Shown: positions 50,038-59,511 of the stretch, one piece after another | How the letters are laid out: every line of letters starts with the position of its first letter | Position numbering within the stretch: position 1 is the stretch's first letter | Source: Abelmoschus esculentus | Lineage: Eukaryota > Streptophyta > Magnoliopsida > Malvales > Malvaceae | Direction of reading: 5' to 3' | Length of the DNA: 64,000 nucleotides | Assembly (NCBI GenBank): GCA_035048815.1 | Contig: JAUCBN010000047.1 | Location: 12,986,001-13,050,000, forward strand | Translations under genes and position numbers: made by a program | Notes under the pieces: model-generated | Told to the model about the DNA's origin: nothing | Seen by the model: the letters and a program-made list of their open reading frames with translations, nothing else | The model's database searches: none

Positions 50038-50869
50038 GAAATACTATTTTAATTTATTTTTAGTTGAATTTTAAATCAGTTTTTAGAATTAAAGTTAGTT
50101 TAAAGCCAACGCTAAAAACAATAAAAAAATACTAGATAGTTTTGAGGGTTAAAACTAACTTTTTCAGAAATTAAAATTTATAATTTTTCTTTTTTTTTTT
50201 AAATTATTTTTACGTAAAAATATTCGTTTATATCATAATTTATTTTATATTTCTAAAATATATATCTAAAATAAATTTTTATCTATCTAAACGCATTTTT
50301 ATAGTAATACCAAACACTCATAATTAGGTGTAGGCAAAAAATTCGATTATCTGGTCCAATCCCAGATTAAGACCCGATAAATTTTTATTTGATATTGATT
50401 CCGGTATAACTGGAATTGGATCTAAAAAATTTAGGTCCCGATCATAATCGATCATTTACCTAGTATTTCATCACCAAAATCGATTATTGTTGTATGAAAT
50501 ATCGAAATTATTGAATGATTCATTCTAATAATTCACCACGAATAAGGACATAACAAATGGTGAATGATGAATGGTTTGTTCGACAAGAGGATGGTATTTT
50601 ATTTTGTCACCAAAAACATAACCAATACCAGCGATTGTGACTGAATTTAGGAGTTTAATATTTAAAGACTATTTTGAGATTATTTGAAAATTTTAAGATA
50701 ATTTGAAGAGTAAGAGATGTGATTTAGACTTTTTTAAACGCATACACCAAGATAAAAATATGAAACCCCAGGAAAATACTACTGATTAATTCTTCAAGAA
50801 ACTCAAGAATGAAACCCTGAAATCATTAACCAAGTAAGGTCCCTCCATCGACATTATAAATCCACCATC
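50038..50869. other. Spacer between the copia element and GLYR1
   Basis: AT-rich. About 50740-50869 is the likely 3' untranslated region of the minus-strand GLYR1 gene. No other gene. Confidence 0.4.
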
Positions 50870-53467
50870 TCAAGGTGAATGTTTAAGAACCTTCACCGTC
50901 TCGAACACAGCCGAAAAGTCCAAGTCTCCCAGTCCCATGCTTCTAGCCTTCTTGAAAGCCTAAAGTCAGATGAACATAAATAATTCAATCAAAAGTTTCA
51001 GTTATAAAGAGCCTACACCATGTAAACAGATAATGGTTGAAACCTCATTGGCAGCAGCAGCTACTGGCATTGGAACTGCAGTTTCATCCCCAAGGGCAAG
51101 AGCCAACCTCATGTCTTTCTGTTGATGTTTCAAAGGAAATGCAGGGGAATAGTTGTTCTGGAGCATGGCCGGTCCCTTTCCTTTGAACATTGGATTAGCA
51201 ATGGCACCCAAGTCCTGCCAGAAAGTAGGTCAGTCACTCCAAGTTGCCACAACTTGACAGAGTATTAGGCAGTTGACATCTTACCAGCACATCGAGAAGG
51301 TCATTTGGGTTCAGGCCGCTTCGATCGGCTAGTATGAGTCCCTCCGAAAATGCATTCATCATACTGCAGAAGAAAAATAACTACTATGTTGAATGACTTG
51401 ACCTTGAGTTCATGGAGTTCTCAATTGATAGTAAGAAGCACAGTAGTATAAAGTGTTGACAACAAAGAAAAACTGATCATAAAAAAGAATTGAGCATTCC
51501 AACTTATTCATCACATAGAAGTTACATTACTCGGATTCGAGTGCAAGTTTTTTCACGTATTTAGAGTCATTGAAGGGTTACAATGCTCAAACCCAGTTCA
51601 ACTATGAATAGGATATTGAAAAGAGCCACCATTACCTGCCCATGATCATGTTGACAACGAGCTTCATTTTGGCTCCATTTCCAACTTGTCCCAAGAAGAA
51701 AGACTTCTTTCCCAAGATATTGAAAGCCGGAACTGCTGCATCATACAATGCCTACAGTTACAAAGAGTGACATGTTGCAGTTAATACCAAAGTAAAGATA
51801 GAATTGCATGGTATAAATACACTAGCAACAACGATGAAAGAAAATGAGTGTCTTCCACTCTTTATCTTCTTTACATTCTTCACTATAGACACGAAAGATC
51901 CGTTAATAACTTGAACATTTAAGCTCAGACTGTCACTCGATTGAAGCTCTAGCTGGGTGACTTATGGAAAAGGATGTGTTTTATCAGACGATGAATATAA
52001 ATGGATATATACAGGTATGCGTCTCACACGAGTATGCTTAGTTTCTTCGTGAATTTTACGAGTCTGTAGACAGTCATATCTCCATTATTCATGTGTCAGG
52101 AATGTATAACAGTACTTGTAAACTAAACCTCCAATGGCAGGAATGTAAGGTTTCTTGAAGGATAAATGTAAAACTCTTTCTCTTTGCTTTTCACTAAAAA
52201 TGATAAAACTATATACTATGAACTTACAGTTTTACTAAAGAAAAAAACTGAACTTCTATGTAGTCCATATAAATACATGTCCTTGGATTTGGATGTAAGA
52301 AGCATCAAATACAGGTATGTGTCTGTAATGGCTAGGTTCAACTTTTTAAGTTCTTTCATCTACTCGGAGGGGTCATATTCCAATACCCGTGTCCGAATAT
52401 GTGTCGGATACGGATATCAAAAACCAAACTTCACCAATTTACCTTCTCTCCAGCAGCAAGAATCACCAATTGACCAGTTTCTGCAGGCTGTTTGCTACCA
52501 GAAACAGGGGCCTCAAGGAATTGGCCACCTTTTGACGCGATCGCCTATAAATATCCGATGAAAAAAAGAAATGAGTAGATTCATTCATTGTTAAGTAAAT
52601 CATATTCGTTTCATTAGAATCCTCCAGCAAGGAACTTCGAAAACATTGTTTTCTAAAATGTCTTTGGTCTTTTACCAGAGCAAAACAGGAACATACCAAC
52701 CTTGACACCATTACAACAGTTAAAACAGTCTCTTTGCATTCACCATGCAACAAAATGAACCGTCGACATGCATCAAGTACTAAAGAGTATTAATAACCTC
52801 ACTGATTTTGCAAGAAGTCTCCGGATCAACCGTTGACATATCGATGTAACATTTACCGCTGCAAATTTGCTCAAGAACACCATCCTTATCGAAGACAACC
52901 TAACCAAACACCAAAATGCATACTTTTGTTGTGATGACAGTTTGCTGAGACCTAATATACATGTAGACAGACCACAACAAAATTTGTATTTACCGAAAGA
53001 GCAGCAGCAGGATCAGACAGCATGGCAATCGTGATCTTACACTTGCTAACCACTTCTGCTGGGGTTTGTCCAACTGAGGCACCACGAGCCACCAGTTCAT
53101 TACACTGCAATTACAAAGTTTCAATTCCACATCCACAAATTGTGACAGTAAACACAATCAAATTCAATAAATCTCTTGGCTAATTCCTTAATTAGATTCC
53201 CATCTTTTCTGTAAGAAAAAAAATGTTCGAACCCAATACATAAAATTAAAAACAAACATCAACCCACCAATCAGATCTCAACATGGAAACAATCTGCAAC
53301 TGATTGATGATAATATTCTAAAGAAAAGTAAGCTAAAAATGGTTGAGAATAATGAAAAGTACCTTTGAAAGAGTTCTGTTCCAAACAGTGACCTTGAATC
53401 CATTCTTCAACAAATTCATGGACATGGCTTTTCCCATTATTCCCAATCCCAAAAACCCAACCTCCAT
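50870..53467 (-). CDS. GLYR1: Glyoxylate/succinic semialdehyde reductase 1
   Basis: Eight exons: 53467-53363, 53104-52994, 52899-52798, 52544-52443, 51751-51636, 51363-51285, 51214-51044 and 50959-50870. All have GT/AG borders and join to 291 residues. The N-terminal Rossmann motif GFLGLGIMGKAM binds NADPH, NRT (31-33) follows the nucleotide ribose site, and VSGSK marks the substrate loop. GNGAKMKLVVNMIMG holds Lys170, the known catalytic lysine of Arabidopsis GLYR1. The C-terminal helical domain ends FKKARSMGLGDLDFSAVFE. The enzyme reduces glyoxylate to glycolate and succinic semialdehyde to 4-hydroxybutyrate, detoxifying aldehydes in photorespiration and the GABA shunt. It belongs to the beta-hydroxyacid dehydrogenase family. 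The tail here is LKHSP, not the SRE of the Arabidopsis protein. The gene stands head to head with the MutY fragment, 549 bases apart. Confidence 0.96.
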
Positions 53468-54016
53468 TTTCTTCTTCTTTGTTTACTCTCTCTTTCACTT
53501 TACAAGTTCATCTAGCATTTCTTACCAAACTCCACCATTTATAGATAGCCAAGAAAGGGTAATAAAAAAAGTTTCCTTTTTTAATTTAATAGGTTATTGA
53601 AATGTGTTACTCCATTATCTAGCACTACAATGTTTAGCCAGTAAAGTAGAATGTAAATTGTGATTATCTTAATCTGTGGTTAATGGATGGATGGATGAGT
53701 TCCACGTAAGCAACTGAAATCAGGGGTGATCGTGCTCCACTATTATCGGAATCCTCAGAGGATATTTTACTCTGTGGTATATGATCGAGATTAACTGGAG
53801 TCGAGAACCAATCACTATTTGCCACGTAGTAGTTTAAGTCTTGGAACATAAAAATCTCGACTTTACAACTCGAGTCGTGGTAGCGGGTCGGGTTTGGGAT
53901 GGTTGTGTTTCTTTCTCACTCTCGCTTGCCCACCCGCGATTTCGAACTTTTAAACAGCAGTAGCAGAGCTTACGAAGAAACCAATGTCGATTAAATAAGA
54001 AGAAGAGATAGCGGAC
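53468..54016. promoter_or_regulatory. Divergent promoter region, GLYR1 / MutY fragment
   Basis: 549 bases separate the two opposite start codons, so both leaders and promoters must lie here. No specific element was identified with confidence. Confidence 0.5.
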
Positions 54017-54440
54017 ATGGAAGATTTGTTTAGCGAAGGAGACACACACAAGATAAGGTCGTCGTTGTTGGATTGGTACGACGAGAACCAGAGAGATCTC
54101 CCTTGGAGAAGAAGAACAACACCCAAATCTGGAAATGTCAAAAACTTCAAAGAAGAAGACGAAAAGAGCGCATATGGGGTTTGGGTTTCGGAGTTGATGC
54201 TGCAACAAACAAGGGTTCAGACTGTCATTGACTACTATAACCGTTGGATGCAAAAATGGCCCACCCTTCATCACCTTTCTCAGGCTTCTCTTGAGGTCTT
54301 TCAATGCTTTGAATTTGTTTTAGTTTATGGTAATTGGGTTTAAAATGAAAGTTTTCTCCTTTTCTTTCCCACAGGAGGTGAATGAGATGTGGGCAGGGTT
54401 AGGAAACTTTTGGACAACGAATCCGTTTCGAGTATGGGAT
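54017..54440 (+). pseudogene. MUTYH: Adenine DNA glycosylase (MutY/MUTYH), truncated 5' part
   Basis: Exon 1 (54017-54295) is intact and encodes 93 residues: RSSLLDWYDENQRDLPWRRR, YGVWVSELMLQQTRVQTVID and YYNRWMQKWPTL. This is the start of the MutY catalytic domain, including the conserved Glu in VSELMLQQTRV. A proper GT/AG intron of 79 bases follows, and exon 2 begins EVNEMWAGLG, but where the next conserved YYRRARFL segment should follow, the sequence reads NFWTTN... and soon meets stops. The helix-hairpin-helix, catalytic Asp, iron-sulphur cluster and C-terminal MutT-like domain are not found before the LTR element at 55430. It is either a truncated duplicate or a gene broken by deletion. 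MutY removes adenine mispaired with 8-oxoguanine. Confidence 0.82.
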
Positions 54441-55429
54441 TGACATCAGCTGTAAGGAAGGTATTTTGCAGTAATGATTGAATTTCCCAGTAGCTTCTAA
54501 AATTTAACATTTTTATAAGCTGTAGTTGGATTGATATAACAGAAAGTTCGAAAAATCTTTAGTGCAAAACTCCATTATGTCTACATTTTCTCTCATTTTT
54601 CGGATAAGAGTATGCATCCGACATCGGTATATGTAATTCAGAGGTTCTTGGAGCATCACCTTTGAAAAATAAAGAATCAGAGCAATATACCTTAGAAAGC
54701 TTCCACTTGCTGCCATCAATCTGCTTCAATCCTAATGTTTCCTGTATGCAGGTATACACCATGGTTCAAAAATTTAAACAGAACGGATCATCCAGCAATT
54801 CCATGGTTCTAAAATTAGCATATATGAATCTACCCGCACCGATTTTTAATATATTCAATCTGACCTGATATAACAAAAAATATAACACGTTTCCATTGTT
54901 GACATTTTAATAAGAGCCTCGACTAAAATCTACTTGATTTGAAAAAATAATAAAAAATTAAAATATATTATATATTCTGAGTTGGATTGTATATTTTAAA
55001 CCCTAAATTTAATACTGCACCGAAAATTCTAAATTTCACCTTCCCCGAACAGGTAGGATTGGTACCTACAAGACGGGTATTATTGTCATCCTTACCTGCG
55101 ATGAGTCTACAACGGGCATCAAACACCATTAAACATCATTAATGTTTAACACCGCTGAATATTATTAAATTAACTTATAAAGAATAAAAATCTAAAGGAC
55201 TAATCATACAATTATTAATTATATGTTAAGTCTATCACTTTTTTATTAATTACATATTGAATCCTTAAGATTTTAAATTTTTAATAATTAATTTAATAAT
55301 GTTCAACAATATTTAAACAATATTCAAGACCCATTGTAGAATTTTTCCCGTATCTGTCACCGTCACTCTAGCTCTAATACCCTTTTCGTTTTGTTCATGT
55401 TATTACTTTCCTCACCTACGTTACGTATA
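54441..55429. other. Spacer between the MutY fragment and the LTR element
   Basis: AT-rich after 54850. A minus-strand frame at 54762-54559 (containing GDAPRTSELHIPMSDAYSY) looks code-like but is unrecognised. The last part, up to 55429, was probably the upstream promoter of the TM9 gene before the LTR element inserted. Confidence 0.4.
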
Positions 55430-56002
55430 TGTCACGGGCCGTCAGTTCGAGCCCGTGCCACATGCGCATATTGCTGCCCAAGAGGTTCTTAGGGAGATTT
55501 TGGGCCTAAAGGTACCACCAGACTTAGCCCGTTCCATGGAGGATTCTAGAAGATAGCCATTTTGGCCTTGTAAACTTTCCTTGTATTCTTAGGATTTGTT
55601 TCCTTAGTTAACATGGAATATTCTTAGGATTGTGCCAATGTGGTTGGTAGGAAATGATCCTAGCCATCGATGTAAATCAGTGGGAACCGTCGGATGTAAG
55701 GGGAATCAACTATAAATAGAGACCTCCCCAGTCTCATTTGTATCATCTCATCTTTGAGTAATCAAGTGGCATTCACTCTAAAAAAAAACTCTCTCAATTG
55801 TTCTTTGTGTTCTTCGCGTTCTTCTTTTCGTTCTTGAGTAGCCATACTCATAGTTTGCTTTCCGCCAGAACGATTCAGCGTTCTTAGTGCCTTGGGAAGT
55901 TTGATCTTCCGGAGCGAGTTTTCAGGCTGACTTAGTCGTTTGTCTAAGAACATCGACTAAGGCCGCGCGGTTCAGCTAGGTCAAGACTCTAGCCCCGTGA
56001 CA
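55430..56002 (+). repeat. 5' LTR of the gag-protease element
   Basis: 573 bp. A CTATAAATAGAG TATA box lies at about 55710. A hairpin-capable CACGGGC...GCCCGTG lies at the left end. Confidence 0.95.
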
Positions 56003-56042
56003 AGTGGTATCAGAGCGTGGTTCGAGCAAGGCGCTAGTGATT

Positions 56043-58523
56043 ATGGCACGTGGAGAAGAAGACGTTGCAGCAAAGGGTGTGAAGATCGTTGCTGGGCAAA
56101 GCCAAAGAGCAAGTTCGAGGGATGCTGTAGCTACGCTGGAGGAGCGAGTTGATAAACTCAGCCAGGTGGCCAACGGTGCGGAAGAGAGGTGCGAGGTGCT
56201 TGAGGCCGAATTGCAGGCTGTGAAGATTGAGATGGAGGAGATGAAGGCAGACTTGTATATTTACAAAGTTGCCTTGATGAATGGAAAGATGGCCACTGCA
56301 TCCAAGTCGAAGAAGGACATTCCAAAGCCAAAGGTGTTCAAGGGGAACCGATCGGCCCAAGATGTTGAGAACTTCTTGTGGGGCATGGAGCAGTATTTTC
56401 GAGCCATGGGCATCAAGGATGATGCGGAGAAAGTAAACGTTGCTTCGATGTATTTAACTGATGTCGCTCTTTTGTGGTGGCGACGCAGATGCTCGGAGGA
56501 GCCGAGTGGAGACATTCCTTTTGAGACATGGAAGGAGTTCCAAGTTGAGTTCAAAGAGCAATTCTATCCGACGAATGCTCAACGGGAGGCTCGTAAGAAG
56601 TTGCGGCAATTGAAACATGAGGGTTCCATCACTGACTATGTCAGGAAGTTCATTGAAATCAAGCTCCAAATCCAGGACTTGAGTGAAGCGGAGGGATTTT
56701 CCTACTTCATGGATGGACTCCAAAGATGGGCTCAAATGGAGCTAGAGAGGAGGGGAGTCGAGGAGCTTTCCAAAGCCTTTACCGCAGCCGAGTCCATAGC
56801 TCAGTTCGAAGTTGACATGTCCAAGTCTTCCAAGCCCCGAGGTAAGAGCTTTGGTGGGGGAGACGAGGAGGATAATCATTCTTGCAATGATGATGAGAGG
56901 GTCAACAAGTTTGTCAAACCATCGGAGAAAAAGGATCGAGGGCCTTTGAAGTGCTACCATTGCCATGGTTCACACTTGGTGAAAGAGTGTCCCAAGAAGA
57001 AGCGCCCCGATACGATCAATGATGCGGATGACGAGCAAGAGGACGAGGAATGTATGCTTGGTACGATTGCTAGTGTTAGAGCAATCAAGCCAAGGGTGGG
57101 GAAGCAATGTTACGAGAGCAAGGGACCTCACGTAGTTCGTGAGCACCCGGATCGAGCCAAGCAGCCCAAAAGGGACAAGCCCGAGTCAAGTGAGGCTTGT
57201 AAGCTTGGGGCAATGATACTAAATTCTGCAAAGGCGAAGAAGGGTCCGAAGCAGAATGGGTTGATGTTTGTCAACATCAACGTGGCGGGACGATCGAGGA
57301 GTGCTCTAGTGGATACCGGAGCATCCGATCTCTTCATGTCAAAGATGGCTGCTGAGAAGCTTGGTCTCGAAGTTGAAGGTTCAACCAAAAAGATCAAGAC
57401 CGTTAATGCCAAGGAGGTTCCAGTTGTTGGAACAGTGCGGAAGGTAGAGCTGCAGATTGGTGAATGGAAGGCCAAGGAAGATTTCAAGGTAATTCACTTA
57501 GATGACTTTGATTTCGTTTTGGGGCTTAACTTCCTTGACCGTGTTCAAGCTCTTATCATCCCTTGTGCCGATGTTATATGCATTTTGGATCCGAAACAAC
57601 ATTGTGTTGTGCCCGTGTATCGAGACAAGGGACGGAGGATCGAGAAGCTGACATCCATTCAGCTTACCAAGGATGCTCCAAGGGAAGGAGGCATCGCTTT
57701 GGAGGCTATTGGAGTGGACACCTTGGTGGGGCAAGAGTTGCCTGAGCCACATGATAGTGAACCCGTGGGAGATCCATCCATTGAGGAGATGGACGAGGCA
57801 TCGAGCTTCAATGAAGACGGAGCATCGATGGGAGCATCAAACTTCACGAGTGAAGAAAGATTGATGCGAGTTAGAGTGAATGCGGAAAAGTTGATTGAGG
57901 TACATCCCGAACACAATGATTGTGTTTTACAGTTTGATTTGCCTTGTTTGTCGGGTGTAGGCCAGCAAAAACCTAACCCTTCAAATGGAGTTGTCGATAC
58001 TTGGCGAGAGCACAAGCCACCTTTCAGAGTTCTTAGGCGCAAACGAGGGTTGCCGACGATCTTGAGAGACCGCTCAGTGTTCAATGTTGTGGCGTCCAAG
58101 TCATTGTGCAAGGACCATGTGTGTCCGAATGGGGGCAAATCACAACTGGTAGGAGCTAACTCCTACGATCGAGATGCGCTTGGAGGGACGGTGACTGATG
58201 TTAGATGGCGACGAGTACCAAAGCAAGCAGTCCATTTGGGTGGACAACTGAGCCAGAGTCGAGTGCTCTTTATGAGAAGAGCATCCAGCCCGATTCAGAG
58301 TTTGGGGCAAGCCGAGGTGACAAGGAATTCCCAGGATCGGTTCTATCTTCGTTCCGAGGCGGCGACGAGGGCGTCGCCATGTTTGGTGGGGGAGAATGTC
58401 ACGGGCCGTCAGTTCGAGCCCGTGCCACATGCGCATATTGCTGCCCAAGAGGTTCTTAGGGAGATTTTGGGCCTAAAGGTACCACCAGACTTAGCCCGTT
58501 CCATGGAGGATTCTAGAAGATAG
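56043..58523 (+). CDS. Gag-protease polyprotein of the LTR element
   Basis: An uninterrupted frame of 826 residues from the first ATG after the primer site. Residues about 30-75 form a likely coiled coil (LEERVDKLSQVANGAEER). Residues about 100-240 are a retrotransposon gag domain (FLWGMEQYFRAMGI, YLTDVALLWWRRRC, EFKEQFYPTNAQREARKKLR). A zinc knuckle CYHCHGSHLVKEC starts at residue 304, with a decayed second one (CYESKGPHVVREHP) after it. A retroviral-type aspartic protease has its active site LVDTGAS at Asp424 and DFVLGLNFLD further on. The remaining 300 or so residues match nothing I recognise; they are acidic, then basic, and the last 42 are encoded by the 3' LTR. An intact frame in a near-identical-LTR element suggests it is expressed or was very recently. 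Confidence 0.9.
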   Translation: MARGEEDVAAKGVKIVAGQSQRASSRDAVATLEERVDKLSQVANGAEERCEVLEAELQAVKIEMEEMKADLYIYKVALMNGKMATASKSKKDIPKPKVFKGNRSAQDVENFLWGMEQYFRAMGIKDDAEKVNVASMYLTDVALLWWRRRCSEEPSGDIPFETWKEFQVEFKEQFYPTNAQREARKKLRQLKHEGSITDYVRKFIEIKLQIQDLSEAEGFSYFMDGLQRWAQMELERRGVEELSKAFTAAESIAQFEVDMSKSSKPRGKSFGGGDEEDNHSCNDDERVNKFVKPSEKKDRGPLKCYHCHGSHLVKECPKKKRPDTINDADDEQEDEECMLGTIASVRAIKPRVGKQCYESKGPHVVREHPDRAKQPKRDKPESSEACKLGAMILNSAKAKKGPKQNGLMFVNINVAGRSRSALVDTGASDLFMSKMAAEKLGLEVEGSTKKIKTVNAKEVPVVGTVRKVELQIGEWKAKEDFKVIHLDDFDFVLGLNFLDRVQALIIPCADVICILDPKQHCVVPVYRDKGRRIEKLTSIQLTKDAPREGGIALEAIGVDTLVGQELPEPHDSEPVGDPSIEEMDEASSFNEDGASMGASNFTSEERLMRVRVNAEKLIEVHPEHNDCVLQFDLPCLSGVGQQKPNPSNGVVDTWREHKPPFRVLRRKRGLPTILRDRSVFNVVASKSLCKDHVCPNGGKSQLVGANSYDRDALGGTVTDVRWRRVPKQAVHLGGQLSQSRVLFMRRASSPIQSLGQAEVTRNSQDRFYLRSEAATRASPCLVGENVTGRQFEPVPHAHIAAQEVLREILGLKVPPDLARSMEDSRR

Positions 58524-58968
58524 CCATTTTGGCCTTGTAAACTTTCCTTGTATTCTTAGGATTTGTTTCCTTAGTTAACATGGAATATTCTTAGGATTGT
58601 GCCAATGTGGTTGGTAGGAAATGATCCTAGCCATCGATGTAAATCAGTGGGAACCGTCGGATGTAAGGGGAATCAACTATAAATAGAGACCTCCCCAGTC
58701 TCATTTGTATCATCTCATCTTTGAGTAATCAAGTGGCATTCACTCTAAAAAAAACTCTCTCAATTGTTCTTTGTGTTCTTCGCGTTCTTCTTTTCGTTCT
58801 TGAGTAGCCATACTCATAGTTTGCTTTCCGCCAGAACGATTCAGCGTTCTTAGTGCCTTGGGAAGTTTGATCTTCCGGAGCGAGTTTTCAGGCTGACTTA
58901 GTCGTTTGTCTAAGAACATCGACTAAGGCCGCGCGGTTCAGCTAGGTCAAGACTCTAGCCCCGTGACA
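58397..58968 (+). repeat. 3' LTR of the gag-protease element
   Basis: 572 bp. Its TATAAATA (58678-58685) points toward the TM9 gene downstream. The gag-protease frame ends inside it at 58523. Confidence 0.95.
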
Positions 58969-58978
58969 TATATAAAAA
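58969..58978 (+). promoter_or_regulatory. Probable TATA box of the TM9 gene at the LTR junction
   Basis: TATATAAAAA directly abuts the 3' LTR. Its first four bases are one copy of the TATA target duplication. The expected start site would be about 30 bases downstream, in line with the leader exon that ends near 59155. Confidence 0.6.
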
Positions 58979-59162
58979 ACCCAACCTCCGTTTGGTTCTC
59001 TTCAAAATGTTTGCAAAATTACTGATGCCTTAAGCCATTATAAGAAAAAAAATATAGAAAGGAAATTCTGCTCCCTTCTCACCCGGCATTTTCTCTGGCG
59101 CCAAAAGGATCCGCGATCCGATCAGTTTCAATCTGAATCCAACTTCAAATATCAGGTTCTTC

Positions 59163-59184
59163 CTCTCTCTCTCTCTCTCTCTCT
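59163..59184. repeat. (CT)n microsatellite in the TM9 leader intron
   Basis: About eleven CT units, just after a probable CAG|GTTCTT splice donor. Confidence 0.9.
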
Positions 59185-59511
59185 TTTATTTAGATCTGAT
59201 CTGCCAATTCTCTATCTGTTTTCATGATTTTGTATGGTTATGTACAAATTTTGAGTGTTTTTTTTTTTTTTTTTATGTTTTCTTGCATTTTGGTATTGGA
59301 TGGATCTACTGCTTTTAAAGTTGATGCAATGTAGTTATTTTGTACGCACGCATCTGGATTTTTGTTATTTTAATCAAATGTTTGGTTTGGATTTGTTTGT
59401 TTGGAACTGAATGTTGAAAATATGTTTTCTGTGTAGATTTCCTTTGATATTGAATGTTTCGGATCTAGGTAGCTTGGATTCAAGCCGTTATATTCAAGAT
59501 CTGCCATTATC

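Larger units (their letters stand above)
55430..58968 (+). mobile_element. Gag-protease LTR retrotransposon (non-autonomous), very young
   Basis: 3,539 bp. The LTRs 55430-56002 and 58397-58968 are identical except for one A in a run of eight or nine, and end TGTCACGG...CCGTGACA. A methionyl-tRNA primer site TGGTATCAGAGC is at 56005-56016, and a purine tract GGTGGGGGAGAA lies before the right LTR. TATA flanks both sides (55426-55429 and 58969-58972), a probable 4-bp duplication. The element is far more GC-rich than its surroundings. It codes for gag and an aspartic protease only: no reverse transcriptase, RNase H or integrase is present, so it must move with proteins of another element. It fits the TR-GAG class related to Ty3/gypsy. 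Confidence 0.93.
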
